Part shown: positions 1 to 7,748 of the stretch, in pieces
Layout of the letters: the number at the start of each line of letters is the position of its first letter
How positions within the stretch are numbered: the stretch's first letter is position 1
From: an uncultured Collinsella sp.
Lineage (GTDB): Bacteria; Actinomycetota; Coriobacteriia; Coriobacteriales; Coriobacteriaceae
DNA length: 11,096 nt
Direction of reading: 5' to 3'
Assembly (NCBI GenBank): GCA_900543615.1
Contig: UQSC01000060.1
Location: forward strand, 1 to 11,096
Notes under the pieces: model-generated
Told to the model about the DNA's origin: nothing
Seen by the model: only the letters and a program-made list of their open reading frames with translations
The model's database searches: none
Made by a program: the position numbers and the translations under genes

Positions 1-603
1 ATGTTGTTCTCGCAGATGCTCCTCGCGGCCATCTGCGTGGTACTGGGAATCGGCTCCCCGGTCATCGCCCCGGTTCTGGGCGACGTCGCCCAGAGCGTGC
101 TTGCCGGCTCCGCCGTCACAGCCACCTCGGGCGTGTCTCTGGTGAACGAGATTTCCGGTGCCGCCACCTCCACCCCCGCGATCGCCATCGCGCTCGTGGT
201 CCTCACCGGCCTCGCGTTCGCGTTGAGGTCCTGCCTCGGCGCCAAGGTCCCCGCTAAGAAGACCGACCCTTGGGCGTGCGGCTACGAGCCCAACGAGCAC
301 ATGCCCGTCGTCGCCACGAGCTTCGCGTCCGACGTAGAGCTCTTCATGGGCCCGCTCTACACCCTGCGCGAGGTATGCACCAAGATCTGCTGGTCCATCG
401 CGCACGTGTTCCAGAAGCTCACCGGTGTCGCCCAGGGCGTCGAGCCCCTGCCCGACCGTTTCCTGGTCGATGCACCGAGCGAGGGTGCCGACAAGCTGGC
501 CGGCCTCGCCTCCAAGATCGAGGGCGGCAACTACTCCGTATACATCTGCTACATCGTCGCGGCGCTCGTGGTCTTCCTCGTGCTCGCCGTGGTCATGGTC
601 TAG
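1..603 (+). CDS. hyfB: HyfB-type hydrogenase-4 membrane subunit (NuoL/antiporter-like), C-terminal part only
   Basis: This is the end of a membrane subunit of the hydrogenase-4/formate hydrogenlyase complex, a relative of complex I NuoL and of Mrp antiporter subunits. It would belong to the ion-translocating arm. About 200 residues are visible. They include hydrophobic segments near residues 1-30, 58-78 and 180-200, and a cytoplasmic-type stretch with the motif DPWACGYEP at about 89-97, which is typical of the C-terminal part of HycC/HyfB. Family members run to roughly 600-670 residues. The ATG at base 1 is therefore probably an internal methionine, and the gene should continue upstream of the window; no ribosome binding site can be seen for it. 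The next gene, hyfC, begins 17 bases after the stop. The HyfB assignment rests on this motif and on gene order, so HycC-like or NuoL-like naming is possible. Confidence 0.8.
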   Translation: MLFSQMLLAAICVVLGIGSPVIAPVLGDVAQSVLAGSAVTATSGVSLVNEISGAATSTPAIAIALVVLTGLAFALRSCLGAKVPAKKTDPWACGYEPNEHMPVVATSFASDVELFMGPLYTLREVCTKICWSIAHVFQKLTGVAQGVEPLPDRFLVDAPSEGADKLAGLASKIEGGNYSVYICYIVAALVVFLVLAVVMV

Positions 604-620
604 AGAGGGGAGAGGATATT

Positions 621-1544
621 ATGAACATCGTTCTTGCGATGGCGCAGGGCCTCGTGGTCATGCTGGTCGCGCCCTTCTTCTCCGGCCTCGCCCGTGTGAT
701 TCGCGCGAAGATGCACAATCGCCGCGGTCCGTCCATCCTTCAGGATTACCGGGACCTCGCGAAGCTCATGGCGCGTCCCGAGTCCGTGAGTTCCGACTCG
801 AGCTTCGTGCTGCGCATCATGCCGCCGCTGTTCCTCGCGGTGTCGTTTATGCTCGCCATGGGCCTGCCCATGTTCACGCTCCAGAGCCCCATGCCCGTCT
901 TTGGTGACGCCATCACCATCATGTACGCGCTCGCGCTGTCCCGCTTCTTCTTCGCGCTGTCCGGCGTGGATTCCTCCAACGCCTACGCGGGCTTCGGCGG
1001 TATCCGCGAGCTCCTCATGAGCGTGCTCATCGAGCCGTCCATGCTCATCGCGCTGTTCACCGTCGCCATCGTGTGCGGCTCCACGGACATTGCGACCATG
1101 GGTCAGCACATCGTTACGGGCAACGTCTCGAGCGTCGTCGCCGTTATCCTCGCCGGCGTCGCCTTCGCGGCCGCCTGTTACATGGAGCTCGGCAAGCTTC
1201 CGTTCGATCAGGCCGAAGCCGAGCAGGAGCTCCAGGAGGGCCCGCTCGCCGAGCTCTCCGGCCCGTCCCTGGCCATGATGAAGCTCGCCATGGGCATGAA
1301 GCAGGTCGTGGTCGTCGCTTGGTTCACCTCCATCTTCATCCCCTGGGGAGAGCCCGCGACCATCGGCGTCACCGCTCTCGTGGGCGCCGTCGTCTTCCTC
1401 GTCAAGTGCCTGGTCGATTTCGTCGTCTGCGGCGTGCTCGAGAACTCCGTTTCCCGTTCGCGCTTCAAGATGCTCGGTAACCAGACCTGGGCCGTCGTCG
1501 GCATCGCGGTCCTCGCGTTCGTCTTCGTCGTCGTAGGCGTGTAG
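621..1544 (+). CDS. hyfC: HyfC/HycD, NuoH-like membrane subunit of group 4 hydrogenase
   Basis: This 307-residue membrane protein belongs to the NuoH/HycD family, which anchors the hydrogenase module to the membrane arm and contributes to the coupling path. E. coli HycD has about the same length. Motifs seen are LARVIRAKMHNRRGPS near the N-terminus (the cytoplasmic loop after helix 1), GFGGIRELLMS in the middle, and LPFDQAEAEQELQEGP followed by ELSG at about 195-214, the acidic loop that faces the peripheral arm. About eight hydrophobic segments are visible. The start at 621 is chosen because a purine-rich site (GAGAGGGGAGAGG, about 603-615) precedes it and the protein then begins like the family. 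A longer in-frame reading from further upstream would overlap hyfB in another frame and is not family-like. The family usually has EYSG where this protein has ELSG. Confidence 0.93.
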   Translation: MNIVLAMAQGLVVMLVAPFFSGLARVIRAKMHNRRGPSILQDYRDLAKLMARPESVSSDSSFVLRIMPPLFLAVSFMLAMGLPMFTLQSPMPVFGDAITIMYALALSRFFFALSGVDSSNAYAGFGGIRELLMSVLIEPSMLIALFTVAIVCGSTDIATMGQHIVTGNVSSVVAVILAGVAFAAACYMELGKLPFDQAEAEQELQEGPLAELSGPSLAMMKLAMGMKQVVVVAWFTSIFIPWGEPATIGVTALVGAVVFLVKCLVDFVVCGVLENSVSRSRFKMLGNQTWAVVGIAVLAFVFVVVGV

Positions 1545-1560
1545 GGAGAAGGGAGAAACT

Positions 1561-3018
1561 ATGTCAATCGAATCGAGCTTGTCCCTCTTTGCCATGGTGG
1601 CGATCGCCGTCCCCATGCTGGGCTCCCTGCTCATCGTCATGCTGCCGCGTCCCTACGCTAAATGGATCTGCGCCTTTGCCGGCGGCATCGCCACGGTCGC
1701 TTCCGTTGGCTTGGCCGCGACGTTTGCCGGAAACGGCATGAACGCGGTCGATGTAACCTGGGCGAGTATGGGTCAGACCTTGGTCATGGGCTTCATATTC
1801 GACCGGATGAGCACGCTGCTCGCACCCGCGTTCGTCGCTATCGGCCTGCTCGTCGTCATCTATTCGTTCCCGTACATGAGCGATAAGAATAAGGAGCATC
1901 CCGACGCGCCCCGTCGTCGCTTCTACGTGTACTTCTCCACGTTCATCGGCGCCATGGCCGGTCTCGCCTACAGCTCCACCATCGTCGGCCAGCTCGTTTT
2001 CTTCGAGATCACCGGTGTGTGCTCCTGGGGCCTCATCAGCTACTACATGACGCCCACGGCCAAGAAGGCCGGTATGAAGGCGCTCATCATCACCCATATC
2101 GGCGCTCTGGGACTCTACATCGGCGCGGCCTTCCTGTTCGCCGGAACCGGCACGTTCGCGCTGAGCGCGATCTCCCAGCTCGATTCCGGTATGAAGACCG
2201 TCGTGCTGCTGCTCATCCTGTTCGCCGCTTGGGCCAAGTCCGCCCAGTTCCCGCTCTACATGTGGCTGCCCTCCGCAATGGAGGCCCCCACGCCCGTTTC
2301 CGCCTACCTCCATGGCGCGTCCATGGTGAAGGTCGGCGTGTGCGTGTTCGCCCGCGCTCTTGCGAGTGCCGGCGATATCCCCGAGATCGTCGGTTGGGTC
2401 GCCATCATCGACGCCGTCGTGACCATGCTCTTCGGCTTCCTCATGTACCTGCCCCAGAAGGATATGAAGCGCCTGCTCGCCTTCTCGACGATCGCGCAGC
2501 TCGCCTACGTGTTCTTCGGCCTGGGCCTCTCCGTGTTCGGAAGCCAGATGGCGTTCAACGGCGCCGTCGAGCACATCTTCAACCACGCGTTCACCAAGAC
2601 CCTGTTCTTCCTCATCGCCGGCTCCCTCAGCTTCACGCTGGGAACCCGTATGTTGCCCAAGATCCAGGGCCTCATGAAGAAGTACCCGGTCACGGGCGTG
2701 GGCTTCGCGGTCGCCGCGACCGCTATCGCCGGCGTGCCCCCCATGAGCACGTTCTTCTCCAAGTTCCAGATTATTTCCGGTGGCTTCGCGGTTGGTGCTT
2801 CCAACACGGTCATCTTCGTCCTCGTGTGCGTCATGGTCGTCGAGACCGTCGCCACCTTCGCATGGTTCCTGCGTTGGATGGGTAAGGTCCTGCCCGGTGA
2901 GCCGAGCGAGACCGTGGCCGCCGGCCAGCCCCTTCCGCGCGCCATGGCGTTCGTGTTCGTCGTCCTCATGATCATGGTCGTCGCCGCCGGTCCTCTGTCC
3001 TCTAGTTGGATGGGTTAG
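1561..3018 (+). CDS. hyfD: HyfD, NuoL/antiporter-like membrane subunit
   Basis: This 485-residue polytopic membrane protein is a proton-antiporter-like (Proton_antipo_M) subunit. Its size is close to that of E. coli HyfD. It carries the residues expected of an ion-translocating module: Glu149 in FFEITGVCSWG (the helix 5 glutamate), Lys226 in KSAQFPLYMWLP (the helix 7 lysine), and Lys257 after APTPVSAYLHGASMV. A later His-rich helix (NHAFTKTLFFL) is also present. About 14 transmembrane segments can be read from the hydrophobicity. HyfD exists in hydrogenase-4 (hyf) but not in the smaller hydrogenase-3 (hyc) complex, so its presence marks this operon as hyf-type with additional ion-pumping modules. 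It follows hyfC by 16 bases, with a GGGAGAAGGGAG ribosome binding region just before the ATG. Confidence 0.94.
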   Translation: MSIESSLSLFAMVAIAVPMLGSLLIVMLPRPYAKWICAFAGGIATVASVGLAATFAGNGMNAVDVTWASMGQTLVMGFIFDRMSTLLAPAFVAIGLLVVIYSFPYMSDKNKEHPDAPRRRFYVYFSTFIGAMAGLAYSSTIVGQLVFFEITGVCSWGLISYYMTPTAKKAGMKALIITHIGALGLYIGAAFLFAGTGTFALSAISQLDSGMKTVVLLLILFAAWAKSAQFPLYMWLPSAMEAPTPVSAYLHGASMVKVGVCVFARALASAGDIPEIVGWVAIIDAVVTMLFGFLMYLPQKDMKRLLAFSTIAQLAYVFFGLGLSVFGSQMAFNGAVEHIFNHAFTKTLFFLIAGSLSFTLGTRMLPKIQGLMKKYPVTGVGFAVAATAIAGVPPMSTFFSKFQIISGGFAVGASNTVIFVLVCVMVVETVATFAWFLRWMGKVLPGEPSETVAAGQPLPRAMAFVFVVLMIMVVAAGPLSSSWMG

Positions 3019-3028
3019 GAGGTAGGAC

Positions 3029-3682
3029 ATGGGTTATTCGTTAGTCAATATCCTGGGCGGTCTTCTGATCGTGACCTCCACCATGGTGGTCGTCTCGAAG
3101 ACCATCCCGTCCGCCATTAAGTGGTACGCGATCCAGTCGGTTGTCCTGGTGGGCGTGCTGCTCACCCTGGGCCTCACCACCGGTGCCACCGAGCTTCTCA
3201 TGTGGGCCGCGTCGGCCTTCGTCACCAAGGTGATCCTCGTTCCGTTCATTCTCAACCGTGCCTACAAAAAGATGGGTTCGCCTGCCGATAGCACGCTGAC
3301 CTCCTCCATCAAGCCGGCCTGGACCATCATCCTCACCGGTCTGGAGGTGGCCATCTGCTTCGCGGTGGTCACGCGCCTGAGCCTGCCCACCGCTGAGGTG
3401 GCTACTCCGGCCCTCGCCATCAGCTTCGCGCACTTCTTCGTCGGCCTCACGTGCATCATCTCCCAGCGCAACATCCTCAAGCAAATCTTCGGGTACTGCC
3501 TTATGGAGAACGGTAGCCACGTGACGCTCGCCCTGCTCGCGCCCACGGCCCCCGAGATCATCGAGATCGGCATCGCCACCGACGCCATTTTCGCCGTCAT
3601 CATCATGTCCGCCGTCGTCGTGAGGATCTGGAACGACACCAAGTCGCTCGACTCCCACGACCTGACCGAATTGAAGGGGTAG
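3029..3682 (+). CDS. hyfE: HyfE, NuoK-like membrane subunit of hydrogenase-4
   Basis: This 217-residue hydrophobic protein has about the length of E. coli HyfE (216). HyfE is an enlarged NuoK-related subunit found in hyf-type but not hyc-type complexes. Six to seven hydrophobic segments are visible. Family-like features are Glu55 followed by Lys67 in a membrane segment (TELLMWAASAFVTKV), the MENGS motif at 159-163, and the C-terminal IGIATDAIFAVIIMS helix, which parallels the ELGVLLD-type helix of HyfE proteins. Acidic and basic residues inside helices are expected to take part in lateral ion relay. The ATG at 3029 is set by a strong AGGAGG at 3017-3022, which overlaps the hyfD stop codon. 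hyfF follows after only 3 bases, suggesting coupled translation. Confidence 0.92.
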   Translation: MGYSLVNILGGLLIVTSTMVVVSKTIPSAIKWYAIQSVVLVGVLLTLGLTTGATELLMWAASAFVTKVILVPFILNRAYKKMGSPADSTLTSSIKPAWTIILTGLEVAICFAVVTRLSLPTAEVATPALAISFAHFFVGLTCIISQRNILKQIFGYCLMENGSHVTLALLAPTAPEIIEIGIATDAIFAVIIMSAVVVRIWNDTKSLDSHDLTELKG

Positions 3683-3685
3683 GCC

Positions 3686-5251
3686 ATGGATGTTTCAATG
3701 CTGACGGTCGCCCTGCTCGCTTGTCCCCTCGTGTTCTCCCTGATTATGGCTGCGCTCCCCAAGACGACGTCCTACAGCGTCTTTGCGGGGCTCAACACCA
3801 TCTCCGTCGCGGCGACCCTCGTCCTTTCGGTCGTCACCGCGGGAACCATGCTCTCGAGCGGGCAGAATATCGACGCTTTGGGCCTGTGGCTCCATCTCGA
3901 TTCGCTCTCGTCGATCTTCGTCCTTCTGGTAGGCATCATCGGGTTCATCACCGGCGTGTACTCCATCTCCTATATCAAGATCGATATCGAGGAGAAGACC
4001 ATGCCGGCCGAGCGCACCAAGCAGTACTACGCGCTGTTTAGCCTGTTCGTTTTCACGATGCTGCTCGCCTGCCTGTCCAACAACATCATCCTCACCTGGG
4101 CGGCGGTCGAGGCCACCACGTTGTCGACCGTGTTCCTCGTGGGCATCTACAAGAACAAGCAGGCGCTCGAGGCGTCTTGGAAGTACGCGATGGTCTGCAC
4201 CGCCGGCGTGGCCTTCGGCCTGTTCGGCACGCTGCTCATCTACGCGAACGCCGCCGATATCATGCCCAACGCGCATGAGGCAGCCTTCCTCACCTCCATC
4301 ATGCCCTACGCCGACCAGTTCGACCCGATGCTCGTGCGCCTCGCGTTCGCGTTCATCGTCATCGGCTTCGGCACCAAGGCGGGCCTGTTCCCCATGCACA
4401 CTTGGCTGCCCGACGCGCACTCCCAGGCTCCGAGCCCGGTCTCCGCGCTGCTCTCGGGCGTGCTGCTCAAGTGCGCCATGCTGGTGATCATCCGCTTCTA
4501 CTCCCTGTCCATCATCACGGTGGGCGACACCTATCCGCGTACGCTCCTGCTCATCCTGGGCACGCTGTCCATCCTGGTGGCCGCCCTGTGCATCTTTAAG
4601 CAGGACGATATCAAGCGCCGCTTCGCGTACTCCTCCGTCGACAACGTCGGCGTGGTCGCGCTGTGCCTGGGTATCGGTGGTCCGCTCGGTATCGCCGCCT
4701 GCCTGCTGCACTGCATCTTCCACGGTTTCACGAAGGCGCTCGCCTTCTGCATGGCCGGTAACATCCAGCACATCTACCACACCCGCGACCTGAACAAGAT
4801 CAAGGGCGTCGTCGAGATCGCTCCCGTCACGGCAGCGCTCACCATCATCGCCCTGCTCGCGCTCGCCGCCTTCCCGCCGTTCGCCCTGTTCATCTCCGAG
4901 TTCCTCACCTTCGTGGCCGGCGTCCAGTCCGGTCCCATCTGGGTGGTCGTGCTCGTGGCCATTGGCCTCACCGGCGTGTACTTTGCCCTTACCGGCATCG
5001 CGCTCAAGTCCATCTTCGGCAAGGCGCCCGAGGGCATGAAGCGCCACGAGGTGCCCGCCCTCATGATCATCCCCGAGATCGCCCTCGCGATCGTGGTCAT
5101 GTGGTTCGGTATCGCCACCCCGGTCGCCATCACGAGCGGCGTCGAGGATGCAACGTCCGTCGTTTTGAACCAGAGCGTCGAAGAGCTCCACGAGGCTCCT
5201 CTCTACCGCATGGTGTTCAGTTCCCAGACCAAGACAAGCGAGGTGAATTAG
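3686..5251 (+). CDS. hyfF: HyfF, NuoM/NuoN-like antiporter-type membrane subunit
   Basis: This 521-residue polytopic membrane protein is the third antiporter-like subunit in the operon; E. coli HyfF has about 526 residues. Key charged residues are present: Glu142 in WAAVEATTLST (helix 5 type), Lys231 in GTKAGLFPMHTWLPDAH (helix 7 type, with His238 and Asp243 in the loop), and a lysine after APSPVSALLSGVLL. The KQDDIKRRFAYSSVDNVG stretch is the standard broken-helix region. About 14 hydrophobic segments are seen. The start at 3686 follows AAGGGG at about 3674-3679 and lies 3 bases after the hyfE stop. hyfG follows after 4 bases. With HyfB and HyfD, HyfF gives the complex three antiporter-like modules, against one in hyc-type formate hydrogenlyase. 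Confidence 0.94.
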   Translation: MDVSMLTVALLACPLVFSLIMAALPKTTSYSVFAGLNTISVAATLVLSVVTAGTMLSSGQNIDALGLWLHLDSLSSIFVLLVGIIGFITGVYSISYIKIDIEEKTMPAERTKQYYALFSLFVFTMLLACLSNNIILTWAAVEATTLSTVFLVGIYKNKQALEASWKYAMVCTAGVAFGLFGTLLIYANAADIMPNAHEAAFLTSIMPYADQFDPMLVRLAFAFIVIGFGTKAGLFPMHTWLPDAHSQAPSPVSALLSGVLLKCAMLVIIRFYSLSIITVGDTYPRTLLLILGTLSILVAALCIFKQDDIKRRFAYSSVDNVGVVALCLGIGGPLGIAACLLHCIFHGFTKALAFCMAGNIQHIYHTRDLNKIKGVVEIAPVTAALTIIALLALAAFPPFALFISEFLTFVAGVQSGPIWVVVLVAIGLTGVYFALTGIALKSIFGKAPEGMKRHEVPALMIIPEIALAIVVMWFGIATPVAITSGVEDATSVVLNQSVEELHEAPLYRMVFSSQTKTSEVN

Positions 5252-5255
5252 CACC

Positions 5256-7028
5256 ATGGCAGAACCTGAAAAGAAGGACTACGCTCGTCGTTGCGAAAGC
5301 CACGTCGAGGCCCTGCGCGCCGCAGTGCCGGGCGCTATCGAGAAGGTTGAGTGGCAGTGCGAGGACCAGCTGACGATTACCGTCAAGCAGGACAAGCTGC
5401 CCGAGGCCGTCCACTACCTGTACTACGAGCGCTACGGCTGGATTCCCGTGATCATCGGCAACGATGAGCGCAGCCTGTGCGGCCGTTACGCCGTGTACTA
5501 CGTCATCTCCATGGAGGGGGAGGATCCCGGCTGGGTGACCGTCCGCGCCGAGGTCGATCCCGCCAAGATGACGTTCCCGTCCGTGACGCCGTTCGTCCCC
5601 GCCTGCGTGTGGGGCGAGCGCGAGCTGCGCGACATGTTCGGCCTGATCCCCGAGGGCCTGCCCGATCGTCGCCGCCTGGTGCTGCCTGACGATTGGCCCA
5701 GCGGCCTGTACCCGCTGCGCAAGGACTCCATGGACTACCGCTTCCGTCCCGCTCCCGCGAGCGACATGGAAAACTACGAGTTCTTGGCCGATACCAAGGG
5801 CAAGGAGACGACGCTCGTTCCCATGGGCCCGTTGCACATTACCTCCGACGAGCCTGGCCACTTCCGCCTGTTCGTTGAGGGCGAGACGATCGTCGACGCC
5901 GACTACCGTCTGTTCTACGTGCACCGCGGCATGGAGAAGGTCGCCGAGACGCGCCTGAACTATGACGCCGTGACGTTCCTCGCCGACCGCATCTGCGGCA
6001 TCTGCGGCTGCGCCCACTCGGTGGCCTACGCCGAGGCCGTCGAGCGCGCTCAGGGCATCCATGTCCCGCCGCGCGCCCAGTACATCCGCGCTATCATGCT
6101 CGAGGTCGAGCGCCTGCACTCGCATCTGCTCAACATTGGCCTGGCGTCGCACTACACCGGCTTCGACTCCGGCTTCCAGCAGTTCTTCCGCGTCCGCGAG
6201 AAGTCCATGGACCTGGCCGAGAAACTCTCCGGTCACCGCAAGACCTACGGCCTCAACGTGATCGGCGGCGTGCGTCGCGACATTTTGGCCGAGCAGAAGC
6301 TCTCCACGCTCACGACCATTCACCAGCTGCGCTCCGAGGTTCAGGAACTCGTCGACGTCTTGCTCTCCACGCCCAACTTTATCGAGCGTACGAGCGGTAT
6401 CGGCATTCTAGACCGCAAGATCGCACGCGACTTCTCGCCGGTCGGCCCGCTCATGCGTGGCTCGGGCTATGCCCGCGACGTGCGCTTTGACCATCCCTTC
6501 GACGGCTACGCCGATCCGGACGTCCAAAAGATGCATGCTGCCACGGCAGACACCTGCGATGCCTTCGGCCGTACCGCCGTTCGCATCCAGGAGGTCTACG
6601 ATTCGATCGACATGATCGAGACCATGCTCGAGAACTGCCCGTCGGGCCCCATCCTCACCACGGATTGGGAGTACACCCCGCACAAGTACGCCATCGGCGC
6701 CACCGAGGCGCCGCGCGGCGAGGACGTGCACTGGGCCATGCTCGGCAATAACCAGAAGTGCTACCGCTGGCGCGCCAAGGCCGCCACGTACAGCAACTGG
6801 CCGGTCTTGCGCTACATGTTCCGCGGCAACACCGTGGGCGATGCGGCGCTGATCGTCGGCTCGCTCGACCCGTGCTACTCCTGCACCGACCGCGTGACGG
6901 TGACCGATGTCGCCGCCAAGCGCGACCACGTGCTCGACAAGGAGCAGTTCGAGAACGTCTGGCGCGACAAGTCGCCGCTTGCGGGCGAGGGCACCATGGC
7001 CGCTCCGCTCGATGAGGAGGCGCTCTAA
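5256..7028 (+). CDS. hyfG: HyfG/HycE, [NiFe]-hydrogenase large (catalytic) subunit, NuoC-NuoD-like fusion
   Basis: This 590-residue catalytic subunit reduces protons to H2 or oxidises H2. Residues 1 to about 165 are a NuoC-like 30-kDa domain (WGERELRDMFGLIPEG). From about residue 175 onward it is a NuoD-like 49-kDa domain that starts with GPLHITSDEPGHFRLFVEG. Both nickel-binding CxxC pairs are intact: Cys247 and Cys250 in RICGICGCAH (245-254), and Cys540 and Cys543 in DPCYSCTDR (538-546). This separates it from complex I NuoCD, which lacks these cysteines. By analogy with HycE, a protease should cut after Arg546 and release a 44-residue tail; the E. coli tail has 32 residues. The cognate protease gene hycI lies in the same operon. 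The fit to E. coli HycE is strong throughout (recalled, not computed). AGGTGA at 5241-5246 precedes the ATG. Confidence 0.97.
   Translation: MAEPEKKDYARRCESHVEALRAAVPGAIEKVEWQCEDQLTITVKQDKLPEAVHYLYYERYGWIPVIIGNDERSLCGRYAVYYVISMEGEDPGWVTVRAEVDPAKMTFPSVTPFVPACVWGERELRDMFGLIPEGLPDRRRLVLPDDWPSGLYPLRKDSMDYRFRPAPASDMENYEFLADTKGKETTLVPMGPLHITSDEPGHFRLFVEGETIVDADYRLFYVHRGMEKVAETRLNYDAVTFLADRICGICGCAHSVAYAEAVERAQGIHVPPRAQYIRAIMLEVERLHSHLLNIGLASHYTGFDSGFQQFFRVREKSMDLAEKLSGHRKTYGLNVIGGVRRDILAEQKLSTLTTIHQLRSEVQELVDVLLSTPNFIERTSGIGILDRKIARDFSPVGPLMRGSGYARDVRFDHPFDGYADPDVQKMHAATADTCDAFGRTAVRIQEVYDSIDMIETMLENCPSGPILTTDWEYTPHKYAIGATEAPRGEDVHWAMLGNNQKCYRWRAKAATYSNWPVLRYMFRGNTVGDAALIVGSLDPCYSCTDRVTVTDVAAKRDHVLDKEQFENVWRDKSPLAGEGTMAAPLDEEAL
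7014..7020 (+). promoter_or_regulatory. Ribosome binding site that sets the hyfH start
   Basis: GAGGAGG lies inside the last codons of hyfG, 9 bases before the ATG at 7030. It supports that start over an in-frame ATG at 6907, which would add 41 Arg/Ser-rich residues unlike the family and overlap the hyfG active-site region. Confidence 0.8.
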
Positions 7029-7029
7029 T

Positions 7030-7746
7030 ATGCTGAAGCTTTGGAAGGTTAACGCCAAGGCCGGCGACGCGACGGTCAAGTACCCGTTTGCGCCGTTCCC
7101 CACCAACAAGGACATGCGCGGCAAGCCCGAGCACAACGCCGAGCTCTGCATCGCCTGCGGTGCCTGCGGTGTGGCGTGCCCGGCCGATGCCATTCGCATG
7201 GACACCGACCTTGCGGCCGATACCATCACCTGGTCGATCGACTACGGCCGCTGCATCTTCTGCGGTCGCTGTGAGGAAGCCTGCCCCATGGAGGCCATCA
7301 AGCTCACCGAGGAGTTTGAGCTGGCTGTCATGAGCAAGGACGACCTCACCAGCAAGAGCGTCTATACGCTCGAGCACTGCTCGCGTTGCGGCAAGCCGTT
7401 TGCCCCGCACAAGGAGATCGACTACGCTAAGCGCCTGCTGCAAAAGGCCGGCGGCATGGAGGCCGAGCAGGCCGCCCGTACCGTCGGTATGTGCCAGGAG
7501 TGCAAGCGCGAGCTCGATGCCCTGCGCGCCGCCTCGGCCGTAAAGACCGGCAACGCGCACGGCATGGCTGCCAACGAGACGCTTGCGTCCGGTGAGCCCC
7601 AGGGCCCCGGCATGGAGTATCTGGGCGGCCACGGCGTGAACCCGGAGTATATCGACCGCGAGCTCAACCCCGATGCGCCCGAGATTCCCGCCGGTCCGGC
7701 ACCGGTCGAGGGCATCATCATGGATTTTGATACGAAGGAGGAGTAA
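7030..7746 (+). CDS. hyfH: HyfH/HycF, 2x[4Fe-4S] electron-transfer subunit with extra Cys4 motif and C-terminal extension
   Basis: This 238-residue cytoplasmic ferredoxin-like subunit (NuoI/HycF family) carries electrons between the partner dehydrogenase side and the small subunit. Two 4Fe-4S motifs are complete: Cys40/43/46/50 (CIACGACGVACP) and Cys75/78/81/85 (CIFCGRCEEACP). The first motif is preceded by RGKPEHN, as in HycF. A further set, Cys117/Cys120 and Cys155/Cys158 (CSRCGKPFAPHKEIDYA, then CQECKRE), could hold a metal; the same pattern occurs in HycF. Family members in E. coli have about 180 residues. The last 60 to 70 residues here are additional, rich in Gly, Pro and acidic residues, and probably flexible. 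The gene starts 1 base after the hyfG stop and is followed by hyfI after 2 bases. Confidence 0.93.
   Translation: MLKLWKVNAKAGDATVKYPFAPFPTNKDMRGKPEHNAELCIACGACGVACPADAIRMDTDLAADTITWSIDYGRCIFCGRCEEACPMEAIKLTEEFELAVMSKDDLTSKSVYTLEHCSRCGKPFAPHKEIDYAKRLLQKAGGMEAEQAARTVGMCQECKRELDALRAASAVKTGNAHGMAANETLASGEPQGPGMEYLGGHGVNPEYIDRELNPDAPEIPAGPAPVEGIIMDFDTKEE
7736..7741 (+). promoter_or_regulatory. Strong ribosome binding site for hyfI within hyfH
   Basis: AGGAGG (within AAGGAGGAG) is formed by the last Lys-Glu-Glu codons of hyfH and lies 7 bases before the hyfI ATG at 7749. It fixes that start and links translation of the two genes. Confidence 0.8.
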
Positions 7747-7748
7747 CC

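Noticed and set aside
270..620. Upstream extension of hyfC
   Set aside because: The added residues are Arg-rich, overlap hyfB in another frame and do not fit the family; the ATG at 621 has a binding site.
1564..3030. Minus-strand open frame opposite hyfD, and similar long ones opposite hyfC, hyfF and hyfG
   Set aside because: These are rich in Asp, Glu, His, Arg and Gly without a family-like motif, and each mirrors a real gene; high GC reduces stop codons on the other strand.
6907..7029. Longer hyfH start within hyfG
   Set aside because: The 41 added residues are Ser/Arg-rich and lie over the conserved hyfG C-terminus; the start at 7030 gives a HycF-like N-terminus with GAGGAGG before it.
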